DNA from: an uncultured Opitutia bacterium
GTDB taxonomy: Bacteria > Verrucomicrobiota > Verrucomicrobiia > Opitutales > Opitutaceae
NCBI GenBank assembly: GCA_903840415.1
Contig: CAIMFY010000118.1
Span: 124,001-188,000 of the forward strand
Length of the DNA stretch: 64,000 nt
Reading direction: 5' to 3'
Under the pieces are notes generated by a model that was not told the DNA's origin, made no database searches, and saw only the letters and a list, made by a program, of their open reading frames with translations. Of this stretch, positions 47,428-57,264 are shown one piece after another (positions within the stretch are counted from its first letter, which is position 1; each line of letters starts with the position of its first letter). Both the position numbers and the translations under genes were made by a program.

Positions 47428-48532
47428 CTATTTTTTGAGATGCGCATCGAGGAAGTCGAGAAACACCTGCCAGTCGGCGGGCATGACGCCGTGCATCAGG
47501 TAGCCAAGCGTGTTCATGAGCGGCTCGCCGGTCGTGGGCAGCGAATATTGTTCGATGCCTTTTTGGCCGAGGAGCACGAAGACGGGAGTGGCGGCTTTTG
47601 CCGCTATCGTTCGCACGGCGCTGGTCGTCGAGCATGAGCATCTCGGCGCGAGCGAGAATTTCTTTGCAGTCGCGAATCTCCCGCGCTTGTCCGCTCACCG
47701 CGCCGCCGTTCATGCCGACCCACAGGCAGTGTGGGCCGCCGGCGGAGCGCGTGGTGCGGTTGTTGGTATCCCAAATCTCGAGGCGGCGCGCATAGTTCCA
47801 CTCGATCCACGCGCGGTAGGCGTCGTCGTTCCAATCATGCCCGCTCGGCAGCTCGTAACTGGAGTTCACGTGGAATTTCTTCGCGCAGTTGTCACAGTAA
47901 CAAATGCTGCCGCGACCGAGCCCGCTCCAGCTGTTTTCGGTGAAACCCTCCGGCTGGTAACGCGTCGCGATCTCGCGGAGCACGGCGGGGATGTGCTCGT
48001 CGTAGTAGCCGCTGTTGACGCACGAGAAGTAGAGGTCACGGTTGCGATACGGACGGCCGTTGGCGTCGCGGGCGAACCAGTCGGGGTGCGGGTTGAAAAA
48101 ATCCTCGTGCGCGCTGTTCGAGTCCATGCGCGCAAAGACCACGAGCCCGTCGTCGTGCGCGGCGCGACAGAGTTCCGCGAAGAGATCGCGGTCGCCGAGG
48201 AACTGTGCGCGGTCGTGCAGCGGGATGGCGCTCGGGTAGTAGGCGACGATGCCGCCGACGTTGATGATCACGCCCTGCACCTGGGTGCGTTTCCAGTAGT
48301 CGTGCCACCACGCGACATCGTAGCGCGCGGGGTCGGCCTTGGTGATGTTGGTCTGGCCCCAGCGTCGCACGCGGCGATACCTGGGCTGACCCGCGCCGGC
48401 CGCGGGCGTGGGCTCGGTAGCGAGGGCCGGGAAACGCGAGCCCGCAAGCACCGCGGTGGCGAGGGCAGGTTTCTTCAGAAAACTACGACGAGTTTCCGCT
48501 GAGGGGAAAGCCGCGCCCGGTTCGGCACTCAT
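47428..48532 (-). pseudogene. Decayed chimera: Tat-exported GHL6-type glycosidase N-terminus fused out of frame to an alpha/beta-hydrolase C-terminus
   Basis: From the ATG at 48532, about 305 codons encode a Tat signal (TRRSFLKKPALATAVLAGS) and a good glycosidase domain of the hypothetical-GH6/alpha-fucosidase type: VQGVIINVGGIVAYYPS, GLVVFARMDSNSAHEDFFNPHPDWFARDANG, FTENSWSGLGRGSICYCDNC. At about 47616 the family sequence ends abruptly after LMLDDQRRANDSG, and that frame becomes nonsense to its stop at 47417. In the adjacent frame an unrelated sequence takes over: TPVFVLLGQKGIEQYSLPTTGEPLMNTLGYLMHGVMPADWQVFLDFLDAHL. It resembles the end of an exported alpha/beta hydrolase (esterase) but lacks the expected DGGHG catalytic His stretch. 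A deletion probably joined two genes. Confidence 0.72.
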
Positions 48533-48801
48533 AATTTTTTGGGGAGGAAAAGCGAAGCAGCAATCGGCCGCTGCTGAAATCCAATTCTCTCGGCCAGTTC
48601 AGGCGACCCGATAGGCGGCGGCGACAGCCGGCTGGCTTTGGACACTCTGACGATCTTCACTGGCACATTGCCGATTCAAGATGACTCGGCGTGAGACGCG
48701 CGGCGATTAATTCTGACACGCGTGGAGCGCGCCGCGCGCAAGCGGATGTGGGTGTTCGCCCCATTAACAAACTGGCGCGGCATATGCGAAAGTTAACCAT
48801 C

Positions 48802-51387
48802 ATGGATTTTGCCAAGCTCACCCAGATGTCGCGTCAGGCGGTCACCGACGCACAAAATATCGCGCGTCGCCTGAACCACCACGAAGTCGACACGTGGCAT
48901 TTGCTTTCCGCGCTCGTCGCGCAGGAGAACGGCATCGTGCCCGGTCTGCTCGACAAACTCGCCATCGGACCGGGCGCTGTGCAACTCGCAGTTGAGCGCG
49001 AGTTGGAGCGTCTGCCCAAAGTCACTGGCAGCGTGGATACCTCGAAGATTTACGTCACGCAATCCGTCAACGACGTGCTCACGCGCGGCGAGGAGGAGGC
49101 GAAATCGCTCACGGACGATTTTGTTTCCGTCGAGCATTTGCTCCTCGGCCTCCTCGACGTTGCGAAACCGGACGCGCTCAAGAAACTCTTCAAGAGCTTT
49201 GGCCTCGACCGCGCCAAGATCCTGAAAGTTCTGAAAGAAATGCGCGGTTCGCAGCGCGTGACGACTGACAACCCCGAGACGACCTACGCCGCGCTGGAAA
49301 AATACGGTACCGATCTCGTCGCACAGGCGCGCAAAGGGAAAATGGATCCGGTTATCGGCCGCGACGACGAGATCCGCCGCACGATCCGCATCCTTTCGCG
49401 CAAGACCAAAAACAACCCCGTGCTTATCGGCGAGCCGGGCGTCGGCAAGACCGCGATCGTCGAGGGCCTCGCGCAGCGCATCCTCCGCGGCGACGTGCCG
49501 GAGGGATTGAAGGACAAGACGATCTTCTCGCTCGACATGGGTGCGCTCGTCGCCGGCGCGAAATACCGCGGCGAGTTCGAGGAGCGGCTGAAAGCCGTCC
49601 TCGCCGAGATCAAGGAGGCGGCGGGCCGCATCATTCTTTTCATCGACGAACTCCACGTGATCGTCGGCGCGGGCAAGACTGAGGGCGCGATGGACGCCGG
49701 CAATCTCCTCAAACCCATGCTCGCCCGCGGCGAGTTGCACTGCATCGGCGCGACCACGCTCGACGAATATCGCAAGCACATCGAGAAAGACGCCGCGCTC
49801 GAGCGCCGTTTCCAGCCCGTGGTCGTCGATCAGCCGAGTGTCGAGGACGCACTCTCAATCCTGCGCGGCATCAAGGAGCGCTTCGAGCTGCACCATGGCG
49901 TGCGCATTCAGGACAACGCGCTCGTCGCCGCCGTCACGCTTTCCAACCGCTATATCACCGATCGTTTCCTGCCCGACAAAGCCATCGATCTGATGGACGA
50001 GGCGTGCGCGATGATTCGCACCGAGATGGATTCGATGCCTCAGGAACTCGACGAACTCACCCGCAAGGTGCTGCGCCTCGAAATCGAGGAGACCGCGCTC
50101 GCGAAGGAAAAAGACGACGCGAGCAAGCGTCGGCTCGACACGCTCCGCAAGGAACTCGCCGAAGCGCGCGAGAAGGCGAAAGGCATCAAACTCCATTGGG
50201 AAAAAGAAAAGGCGTCCGTCCAGAAGACGCGCAAACTCCGCGAGGAAATCGACGCCCTGCGGCTCGAAATGGAAAAAGCTGAACGCGCCTACGATCTCAA
50301 CAAGGTCGCCGAGCTCCGGCACGGGAAGATTCCGCAGATGGAGGAGGAGCTGAAGCGGCTGGAAAAGAAGGGCCGCGACACGACGTCGTTGTTTAAGGAA
50401 GAAGTTTCCGAGGAAGAAATCGCCGAGGTCGTTTCGAAATGGAGCGGCGTGCCCGTCACGCGGCTTGTCGAGGGCGAGAAGGAGAAGCTCCTCCGCCTTG
50501 AGGATGTGCTCCACGAGCGCGTCATCGGCCAAGACGAGGCCGTCACGCTCGTCACCGAGGCGATCCTGCGGGCACGAAGCGGCATCAAGGACCCGCGCCG
50601 GCCGGTTGGCAGTTTTCTGTTCCTCGGCCCGACCGGTGTCGGCAAAACCGAGCTCGCGAAGACGCTCGCCGAAACGCTCTTCGACACCGAGGCCGCGATG
50701 GTGCGCATCGACATGTCGGAATACATGGAGAAGCATAGCGTCGCTCGCATGATCGGCGCGCCACCCGGCTACATCGGCTACGACGAGGGCGGCCAGCTCA
50801 CCGAGGCTGTCCGCCGCAAGCCCTACGCCGTGATCCTCTTCGACGAAATCGAGAAGGCGCATCCGGACGTGTTCAACGTCCTGCTGCAGGTGCTCGATGA
50901 CGGCCGCATCACCGATTCTCAGGGCCGCACGGTGGATTTCAAGAACACGATCATCATCATGACCTCGAACCTCGGTTCGCGTTTTCTCCTCGAAGGCGTG
51001 ACCGGCGGCACGATTCCCGAGGGTGTCCGCGAGAGTGTGATGGCAGATGTGCGGAAGGCATTTCGTCCAGAATTTCTCAACCGCATCGACGAGACGATTC
51101 TCTTCAAGCCGCTCACGCTCGAGGAAATCACGACCATCGTGGACCTGCTGCTGGCCGACCTGAACAAGCGCCTCGCCGATCGCCGCGTGACTGTGACACT
51201 CGACGCGAAAGCGAAAGCGTGGGCCGCGGAAAGAGGCTACGACCCGGTCTTCGGCGCGCGTCCGCTGAAACGTTTTCTCCAGCGCCAGATCGAGACGAAG
51301 CTTGCCCGCGCGCTCATCAGCGGCGAGGTTGCCGAGGGCAGTGAGGTGAAGTTCTCGGTGAAGGACGATGCGCTGGTGATGAAGTAA
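48802..51387 (+). CDS. clpB: Disaggregase chaperone ClpB
   Basis: 861 residues. The start at 48802 ([14 protein letters not shown]) is preferred; upstream in-frame sequence is not Clp-like. Architecture: N-domain ([13 protein letters not shown]), AAA+ module 1 (Walker [15 protein letters not shown], Walker [12 protein letters not shown]), a long coiled-coil middle domain ([31 protein letters not shown]) typical of ClpB, and AAA+ module 2 ([26 protein letters not shown], ATPase-sensor [10 protein letters not shown]). It rescues aggregated proteins with DnaK. No CIRCE element or clear heat-shock promoter is seen in the 270 bases before it. Confidence 0.95.
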   Translation: MDFAKLTQMSRQAVTDAQNIARRLNHHEVDTWHLLSALVAQENGIVPGLLDKLAIGPGAVQLAVERELERLPKVTGSVDTSKIYVTQSVNDVLTRGEEEAKSLTDDFVSVEHLLLGLLDVAKPDALKKLFKSFGLDRAKILKVLKEMRGSQRVTTDNPETTYAALEKYGTDLVAQARKGKMDPVIGRDDEIRRTIRILSRKTKNNPVLIGEPGVGKTAIVEGLAQRILRGDVPEGLKDKTIFSLDMGALVAGAKYRGEFEERLKAVLAEIKEAAGRIILFIDELHVIVGAGKTEGAMDAGNLLKPMLARGELHCIGATTLDEYRKHIEKDAALERRFQPVVVDQPSVEDALSILRGIKERFELHHGVRIQDNALVAAVTLSNRYITDRFLPDKAIDLMDEACAMIRTEMDSMPQELDELTRKVLRLEIEETALAKEKDDASKRRLDTLRKELAEAREKAKGIKLHWEKEKASVQKTRKLREEIDALRLEMEKAERAYDLNKVAELRHGKIPQMEEELKRLEKKGRDTTSLFKEEVSEEEIAEVVSKWSGVPVTRLVEGEKEKLLRLEDVLHERVIGQDEAVTLVTEAILRARSGIKDPRRPVGSFLFLGPTGVGKTELAKTLAETLFDTEAAMVRIDMSEYMEKHSVARMIGAPPGYIGYDEGGQLTEAVRRKPYAVILFDEIEKAHPDVFNVLLQVLDDGRITDSQGRTVDFKNTIIIMTSNLGSRFLLEGVTGGTIPEGVRESVMADVRKAFRPEFLNRIDETILFKPLTLEEITTIVDLLLADLNKRLADRRVTVTLDAKAKAWAAERGYDPVFGARPLKRFLQRQIETKLARALISGEVAEGSEVKFSVKDDALVMK

Positions 51388-51421
51388 GCGATCGCAGAGA
51401 AGGAAAACGCATCGCTGGGGA

Positions 51422-52537
51422 TTACTTCGTAGCTGTCGGAGCTGGCGGCGGGTAGGCAGGCAGGGTGCCATCGAGCATCTGCTTGACGAACACGCCGAAA
51501 CGCGGAGACGGCGTATAGTTCCAGTCCGAAATCAGGGTCGGTCCCGCGCTGCGATGGAGATCCCACGCGGTGTAGGACCACTGGTGATCTTCGATGGCTT
51601 GCAGGACGTGGAGGAGCCAGTTGTCGGCCGGCACCTGTTTGCTCGGACCGGAGTTGCCGCCGAATTCGCTGACGATGATGGGCAGTTTGGCGGCGGCCTG
51701 TTCCAGCTTTGCGATCCAGGCCGCGACACTGTCGCGCTTGTTATCGTAACAGTGGCTCGCGTAGATGACGCCATTGCCCGTAGGATCGGCGAGCTGTCGG
51801 CCGTCAAGAATGCCCGAAAAATCATACGCCCAGTCGAGGCCGCCAGCGACGACCAGATTTTTAGCGCCGGTGGTGCGGACGGTGTCGAGCAACGTCTGCA
51901 TCCCGGCGCAGTTGTAGGTTTTTGCCTCGACGCCGCGGCGATTGGGCTTGTCCGTGATCGACCCGCCTTTGATCCAGACCTCCCAGGAGACATCGTGTGG
52001 TTCGTTATACAAATCAAAGATGACGGCGGGATGATTGGCGTAAACGGGCGCAAAATCTTTCCAGAACGCCACACTGTTCAGGTCGGGCATCGAATGTTGG
52101 CCGATGTTCGCGCCCCACTCGTTGCAGTCCGACCAATGCAGATCGAGAATGATGTAACAGTTTTGGTTGGCGCACGCATTCACCACCTGATGCACCAGTT
52201 CCCGGTAAGCCTTGGCGTCATCTTTTTGTTCCGACGCTTTGCCGAACCAACGGTCCTGCGAGAGCGGCAGGCGGATGACATTCGCGTGCCAGTCTTGGAT
52301 GGCGACGTTGATGGTTTGCAGGATGTGGCCTTCACCGTCGCTGGTCCATTCCAGGCTCGCGGCGTTCACGCCGCGCAGTCGCACCGACTGGTTCTTGCTG
52401 TCGAGAATTTGGGTGCCGACTGCTTTCAACGGGAGGAGCGGCGTGGAACGCGGGGCGGGCTGCGCGGAGAGCGCCGTGATCGTGGCGAGCGAGAAAACGC
52501 CGGCGGAGAGCCAGCGCGACGGGGCGGGGGTTTTCAT
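51422..52537 (-). CDS. Secreted GH5-family endoglucanase-like glycosidase
   Basis: 371 residues with a signal peptide (VFSLATITALSAQ). The GH5 pattern is complete: LRGVNAASLEW, VIRLPLSQDRW, CYIILDLHWSDCNEWG, the acid/base in FDLYNEPHDVSW, YASHCYDN, the nucleophile in IIVSEFGGNSG and AWDLH. It hydrolyses beta-1,4 glucan or mannan linkages outside the cell. It ends 34 bases after clpB, convergently. The GH5 subfamily cannot be told from reading alone. Confidence 0.9.
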   Translation of the reverse strand: MKTPAPSRWLSAGVFSLATITALSAQPAPRSTPLLPLKAVGTQILDSKNQSVRLRGVNAASLEWTSDGEGHILQTINVAIQDWHANVIRLPLSQDRWFGKASEQKDDAKAYRELVHQVVNACANQNCYIILDLHWSDCNEWGANIGQHSMPDLNSVAFWKDFAPVYANHPAVIFDLYNEPHDVSWEVWIKGGSITDKPNRRGVEAKTYNCAGMQTLLDTVRTTGAKNLVVAGGLDWAYDFSGILDGRQLADPTGNGVIYASHCYDNKRDSVAAWIAKLEQAAAKLPIIVSEFGGNSGPSKQVPADNWLLHVLQAIEDHQWSYTAWDLHRSAGPTLISDWNYTPSPRFGVFVKQMLDGTLPAYPPPAPTATK

Positions 52538-52720
52538 GGCAAGAAGAGTTTATCCAAGCGGAGTTTTCAGGGGTTGGGGCGGCTTCCGACGGCGGAGTCT
52601 CTCCGTGTACCTCGATAGCCTTGGCGCAGAAAACACATTCCGCTGCGCAATGCACGTGAAGTTAACGCGGCTGGTTTTTCTGCTTTGCGCAATCGCCACT
52701 TTGCGCGAGCCTTCGGGTTC

Positions 52721-53680
52721 ATGCCCGCCGAACCCATTCGCTACTTTGATCGTCATGGCCGCACGGTGCAGACCGAGCGCATTTACGGCGAGAAGTGGCT
52801 GCGGTTTGCCTACGAAAATCCCGCGGGCCGGTTCTTCGTGTGGGCGCTCGCCCGGCGCGCGTTTTTTTCGCGCTGGTATGGCTGGCGCATGAGTTTGGGT
52901 GCGCGAGACGACTCAGAAAACTCGATCGGCCAGCTCGTCCGCATGCTCTGCGGTGGCGGCGACAGTTCGCAACTCATCCTGCCCTTCATCACGAAATACG
53001 AGATGGACGTCGACGAGTTCGCCAAGTCGGCCTTCGACTTCAAGACGTTCAACGAATTTTTCTACCGCGCGCTGAAACCGACGGCCCGCCCGATCGCCGC
53101 CGGCGACCGCGTGGCGGTGCTGCCGGCGGATGGGCGGCATCTCGCCTTCGAAAACGCCGACGCTACGCCGGGCTACTACGTGAAGGGCCAGAAATTTTCC
53201 GTCGCCGAACTGCTCGGCGACGCCGCGCTCCCGAAAAAATTTGCCGACGGCTCGATCCTAATTTCGCGGCTGTGTCCGGTGGACTACCACCGGTTTCATT
53301 TTCCGGTCGCCGGCACGCCGAACGAATCGCGGCTGATCAACGGCTGGCTCTATTCCGTGAGTCCCGTCGCGCTGCGGCGCAACCTCCGCTACCTCGTCGA
53401 AAACAAGCGCGAGGTGACACTGGTCGAGTCGGTGGAGTTTGGCACCGTGGCGATTATCGAGGTGGGCGCGACCAATGTCGGCAGCATCCGCCAGAGCTAC
53501 GTGCCTGGTCGCGCCGTGGCGAAGGGCGACGAGAAGGGGTTTTTTGCGTTCGGCGGCTCGTGCGTGATCACGCTGTTCCAACGCGGACGGATTCGCCTTG
53601 ATGCCGACCTGCTTGCGTCGAGTGCCGACTCGATCGAAGTCTATGCGAAGATGGGCGACCGCCTCGGCGAGGCGCTATGA
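52721..53680 (+). CDS. psd: Phosphatidylserine decarboxylase proenzyme
   Basis: 319 residues from the ATG at 52721. It converts phosphatidylserine to phosphatidylethanolamine at the inner membrane. Motifs: the FKTFNEFFYRALKPTARPI signature, VDYHRFHFPVAGT (metal/His) and the self-cleavage site FAFGGSCVITLF, where the chain is cut before the Ser to form the pyruvoyl group. The residue after that Ser is Cys rather than the common Thr, an unusual variant. It is divergent from the GH5 gene and 26 bases upstream of an inverted repeat. Confidence 0.9.
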   Translation: MPAEPIRYFDRHGRTVQTERIYGEKWLRFAYENPAGRFFVWALARRAFFSRWYGWRMSLGARDDSENSIGQLVRMLCGGGDSSQLILPFITKYEMDVDEFAKSAFDFKTFNEFFYRALKPTARPIAAGDRVAVLPADGRHLAFENADATPGYYVKGQKFSVAELLGDAALPKKFADGSILISRLCPVDYHRFHFPVAGTPNESRLINGWLYSVSPVALRRNLRYLVENKREVTLVESVEFGTVAIIEVGATNVGSIRQSYVPGRAVAKGDEKGFFAFGGSCVITLFQRGRIRLDADLLASSADSIEVYAKMGDRLGEAL

Positions 53681-53705
53681 TTTTTTAGTCTCCGGAAAAC
53701 CAAAC

Positions 53706-53791
53706 AACCACGGATAACACGGATGAACACCGATATATGCCCGAGAGCAGAACCTGAAAATCATCCGCGTTCATCCGTGCTATCCGTGGTT
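53706..53791. repeat. 28-bp inverted repeat of CACGGAT-type units, containing the amidase start region
   Basis: The left arm (53707-53734, beginning ACCACGGATAACACGGATG) is complementary to the right arm (53763-53790) with 25 of 28 matches, with 28 bases between. Each arm holds three tandem CxCGGAT-type units, the same pattern as 40749-40818. The next gene may begin within it. Confidence 0.85.
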
Positions 53792-55357
53792 AGGTTTTTT
53801 CTCTGGATCGTTTCTCTCGGGGGCACGTTGCTTTCCGCGGGACGGGCGGCCGATTTTCTCTTCGCCGAGGCGACGATTGATTCGCTGCAGGCGCGGATGG
53901 CGGCGGGCACGCTCTCGGCGCACGAACTCACCGCGGCCTACCTCGCGCGCATCGCCGCGGTGGACAATGCCGGACCGACGTTGAACGCCATCATCGAGCT
54001 GAATCCCGACGCCCTCGCGATCGCCGATGCCCTCGACGCCGAGCGGAAATCCGGCCGCGTGCGCGGGCCGCTCCACGGCATCCCCGTGCTCATCAAGGAC
54101 AACATCGCGACAGCCGACAAAATGGAAACGACTGCGGGCTCGCTCGCACTCGTCGGGGCGAAGCCGCCGCATGATGCGGCGCTCGTCACGCGGCTGCGCG
54201 AGGCCGGCGCGGTGATTCTCGGCAAGACCAACTTGAGCGAGTGGGCGAATTTTCGCTCGACCACCTCGACGAGCGGCTGGAGCGGCCGCGGCGGACTGAC
54301 GCACAACCCTTACGCGCTCGATCGCAATGCGTCGGGCTCCAGCTCGGGCTCGGCCGTGGCGGTCGCGGCGAATCTCTGCGTCGTCGCGGTCGGCACCGAG
54401 ACGGACGGCTCGATCGTTTCGCCGGCATCGATCAGCGGCATCGTTGGCTTGAAACCGACGGTCGGACTCGTGAGCCGCACGGGCATTATTCCGATTTCCG
54501 CCTCGCAAGACACCGCCGGCCCCATGGCGCGCACCGTGCGCGATGCGGCGATCCTGCTCAGCGTAATCGCGGGCGCCGACGCGAACGACGCGGCCACGAG
54601 CGCGCGACCCTCCTCCGCGACGATCGATCCTGCTTCGGCGCTGGCCACTGGCGCGCTCAAGGGCGCGCGGATCGGAATCGTGCGCGGGCCCTTCAAGTTT
54701 CATCCGCGCATGGATGCGCGTTTGACCGAGATGGTCGCCGTCCTGCGCGCCGCCGGCGCGGAGATCGTCGATCCGCTCGAGATGCCCATCGTCGATCAAC
54801 TCGGCAAGCCGGAGGGCGTGGTGCTGCACTATGAGTTCAAGGCCGGGCTCAACGCCTGGTTCGCTTCGCTCGGCCCCACCGCACCCGTGAAATCGCTGGC
54901 CGAACTCATTACCTTCGACGAAACGCACCGCGACCGCGAGATGCCGTTTTTCGGGCAGGAAGAATTGATCGCCGCGCAGGCGAAAGGCCCGCTCACGGAG
55001 CCGGCTTACCTCGAAGCGCTCGCGCTCAGCCGCAAACTCGCGCGCACCGACGGCATCGATGCGACCATGGACCCCCACAAGCTCGACGCCCTCGTCGCGC
55101 TCACGAGCGGGCCGGCGTGGTTCACCGATCCGGTCAACGGCGATCAATATACGGGTGACACGACCACGCTCGCCGCCGTGGCCGGCTATCCGCACATCAC
55201 GGTCCCGGCGGGCGATGTGTTTGGCCTGCCGATCGGCGTGTCGTTTGTCGGCCGCGCGTGGAGCGAGGCGAAGCTCATCGCGTTCGCGGCGGATTATGAG
55301 GCGCGCACGCACGCGCGCCGCGAACCAAAATTCCTGCCGACGATTCCTCTGCCGTAG
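53723..55357 (+). CDS. Secreted amidase-signature enzyme (first tandem copy)
   Basis: Amidase-signature enzyme with Ser-cisSer-Lys chemistry: Lys in VLIKDNIATADK, Ser pair in ASGSSSGSAVAVAANLC and GTETDGSIVSPAS. The only ATG (53723) lies in the left arm of an inverted repeat, with no Shine-Dalgarno; GTGs at 53777 and 53786 in the right arm would give a more compact signal peptide (RFFLWIVSLGGTLLSAGRA). Either way it is exported. The body matches the next gene closely. The substrate could be an amide or a peptide fragment, so it is not gatA. It follows psd after 42 bases. Confidence 0.85.
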   Translation: MNTDICPRAEPENHPRSSVLSVVRFFLWIVSLGGTLLSAGRAADFLFAEATIDSLQARMAAGTLSAHELTAAYLARIAAVDNAGPTLNAIIELNPDALAIADALDAERKSGRVRGPLHGIPVLIKDNIATADKMETTAGSLALVGAKPPHDAALVTRLREAGAVILGKTNLSEWANFRSTTSTSGWSGRGGLTHNPYALDRNASGSSSGSAVAVAANLCVVAVGTETDGSIVSPASISGIVGLKPTVGLVSRTGIIPISASQDTAGPMARTVRDAAILLSVIAGADANDAATSARPSSATIDPASALATGALKGARIGIVRGPFKFHPRMDARLTEMVAVLRAAGAEIVDPLEMPIVDQLGKPEGVVLHYEFKAGLNAWFASLGPTAPVKSLAELITFDETHRDREMPFFGQEELIAAQAKGPLTEPAYLEALALSRKLARTDGIDATMDPHKLDALVALTSGPAWFTDPVNGDQYTGDTTTLAAVAGYPHITVPAGDVFGLPIGVSFVGRAWSEAKLIAFAADYEARTHARREPKFLPTIPLP

Positions 55358-55396
55358 CGACTGCGCAGCGCGGTGAGTCTCCCCAAAAAAATTGCC

Positions 55397-56968
55397 ATGA
55401 ATCCCCAAAAAATAATCATGACCGCGTTGTTAGCGTTGGCGTGCTGCGCGCGCGCGGACGACGCGTTTCCCTTCGCCGAGGCGACGATCGATTCGCTGCA
55501 GGCGCGGATGACGGCCGGCACGCTCACGGCGCACGAACTCACCGCGGCCTACCTCGCGCGCATCGTCGCGATCGACAAGGCCGGCCCGAAGCTCAACGCC
55601 GTGCTCGAGCTGAATCCCGACGCGCTGATCATCGCGGATGCGCTCGACGCCGAACGGAAATCCGGGCACGTGCGCGGGCCGCTGCATGGCATCCCGGTGC
55701 TCATCAAAGACAACATCGACACGGCCGATCGCATGCAGACGACGGCGGGCTCGCTTGCGCTTGTCGGACAAAGGGTGCCGCGCGACGCGGGCGTGGCGGC
55801 GCGACTGCGTGACGCCGGCGCGGTGATTCTCGGCAAGACCAATCTCAGCGAGTGGGCGAATTATCGCTCGAACAATTCCAGCAGCGGCTGGAGCGGACGC
55901 GGTGGCCAGACGAAGAATCCTTACGCCCTCGACCGGAATCCGTCCGGCTCGAGTTCCGGCTCGGGATCGGCGACGTCGGCTAATCTGTGCGTTGCGGCGA
56001 TCGGCACCGAGACAAATGGCTCAATCATGTCACCGGCGTCGGCGAACGGTCTCGTGGGTGTGAAGCCGACCGTCGGCCTCGTGAGCCGCGCGGGCATCAT
56101 TCCGATTGCCGCGTCGCAAGACACCGCCGGACCAATGACGCGCACCGTGCGCGACGCCGCGATCGTCCTCGCGGCGATTGCCAGCGCCGATGTGCGCGAT
56201 GACGCCACGAAGCAAATCCCCGCGGGCCTGATCGCCGAACTCGCGGCACCATTGAAAGCAGGCGCGTTGCGTGGGGCGCGCATCGGGATCGTGCGCGGGC
56301 TGCCTGGATTTCACGGGCGGATGGATGCGATCCTGAGCCTCCTCGTTGAAACCTTGCGGGCGGGCGGCGCGGAGATTGTTGATCCGGTCGCCGTGCCGTC
56401 GCTCGCCAAACTTGGGGCGGCGTCCGGCATGGTGCTCTCCTACGAATTCAAGGATGGTCTGAATCGCTATCTCGCCGAGCCGGATCGGGTGACGCCGATG
56501 AAATCACTCGCCGACTTGATCGCCTTTGACAACGAGCATCGGGAAGAAGAGATGCCGTTTTTCGGGCAGGAGATATTTCTCACGTCAGAGGCCCGCGGTC
56601 CGCTCACCGACAAAGCTTACGTTGAGGCCCGCGAGACGTGTCTCAAACTCACTCGTGCTGAAGGCATCGATGGCGTGATGGATGAAAACAAACTCGACGC
56701 GCTCGTGATGTTTACGCGCGGCACCGCGACGCTGACCGACCTCATCAACGGCGAAGGTGGTAGCGGCAGCAGTTCGACGCTGGCGGCGGTGTCGGGCTAC
56801 CCCAATGTGACGGTGCCGGCGGCGGAGGTTTTCGGCCTGCCGATTGGCCTCTCTTTCGTCGGACGCGCGTGGAGTGAACCAAAGCTGCTGGCGCTCGCGG
56901 CGGATTTCGAGAGTCGGACGCACGCGCGCCACGAGCCGAAATTCCTACCAACGGCCGAAGTGAAGTAG
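55397..56968 (+). CDS. Secreted amidase-signature enzyme (second tandem copy)
   Basis: 523 residues from the ATG at 55397, with signal peptide MTALLALACCARAD. Same motifs as the preceding gene: Lys in VLIKDNIDTADR, PSGSSSGSGSATSANLC and GTETNGSIMSPAS. It appears about 65-75 percent identical over most of its length (estimated by eye). A recent tandem duplication is the simplest explanation, with partial divergence in the loop after DAA and near the C-terminus. It is followed by tRNA-Leu 70 bases later. Confidence 0.87.
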   Translation: MNPQKIIMTALLALACCARADDAFPFAEATIDSLQARMTAGTLTAHELTAAYLARIVAIDKAGPKLNAVLELNPDALIIADALDAERKSGHVRGPLHGIPVLIKDNIDTADRMQTTAGSLALVGQRVPRDAGVAARLRDAGAVILGKTNLSEWANYRSNNSSSGWSGRGGQTKNPYALDRNPSGSSSGSGSATSANLCVAAIGTETNGSIMSPASANGLVGVKPTVGLVSRAGIIPIAASQDTAGPMTRTVRDAAIVLAAIASADVRDDATKQIPAGLIAELAAPLKAGALRGARIGIVRGLPGFHGRMDAILSLLVETLRAGGAEIVDPVAVPSLAKLGAASGMVLSYEFKDGLNRYLAEPDRVTPMKSLADLIAFDNEHREEEMPFFGQEIFLTSEARGPLTDKAYVEARETCLKLTRAEGIDGVMDENKLDALVMFTRGTATLTDLINGEGGSGSSSTLAAVSGYPNVTVPAAEVFGLPIGLSFVGRAWSEPKLLALAADFESRTHARHEPKFLPTAEVK

Positions 56969-57038
56969 CGGCGCCACGAGATTCGCCGCTTGCGTCTGAC
57001 GGATGAAAACCCGAAATCGCCTCTCGGAATTCACGTTC

Positions 57039-57122
57039 GCTCGGGTGATGGAATGGCAGACATGCGGGTCTTAGAAGCCCGTGCCGTAAGGCGTGCAGGT
57101 TCGAGTCCTGTCCCGAGCACCA
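57039..57122 (+). tRNA. tRNA-Leu, anticodon UAG
   Basis: Class II tRNA of 84 bases. Acceptor arm GCTCGGG/CCCGAGC, CCA encoded at 57120-57122, and the T-loop sequence GGTTCGAGTCC. The anticodon loop is CTTAGAA (anticodon TAG), and a long variable arm (GCCGTAAGGC) is present. It reads CUA/CUN leucine codons. Its 3' end probably served as the attachment site for the following element. Confidence 0.96.
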
Positions 57123-57143
57123 GGCGCTTGGCGCCGGCTTTAG

Positions 57144-57178
57144 CTTCGCGGATAAGTTGTGCCTTTCACAGCTTATCC
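57144..57178. repeat. Hairpin copy of the CTTCGCGGATAAGTTGTGC repeat
   Basis: CTTCGCGGATAAGTTGTGC at 57144-57162, followed by CTTT. GGATAAGTTGTG (57150-57161) and CACAGCTTATCC (57167-57178) form a 12-bp stem with one mismatch and a CCTTT loop. It is one of three copies near the tRNA end. Confidence 0.8.
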
Positions 57179-57264
57179 AGCGATATAGACCAATATCGGG
57201 CGATAGAGCGTAGGTGAACGACTTAGGAGATTAGAAGATAGAAAATCAGCCGCTCACTAAAATC

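Noticed and set aside
47417-47616. Programmed frameshift joining the glycosidase to the alpha/beta-hydrolase tail
   Set aside because: No slippery heptamer is seen at the junction, and the two parts belong to different families. A deletion fusion is more likely.
49855-51471. A 538-codon minus-strand frame opposite clpB
   Set aside because: clpB is unambiguous on the plus strand. The opposite frame has no domain.
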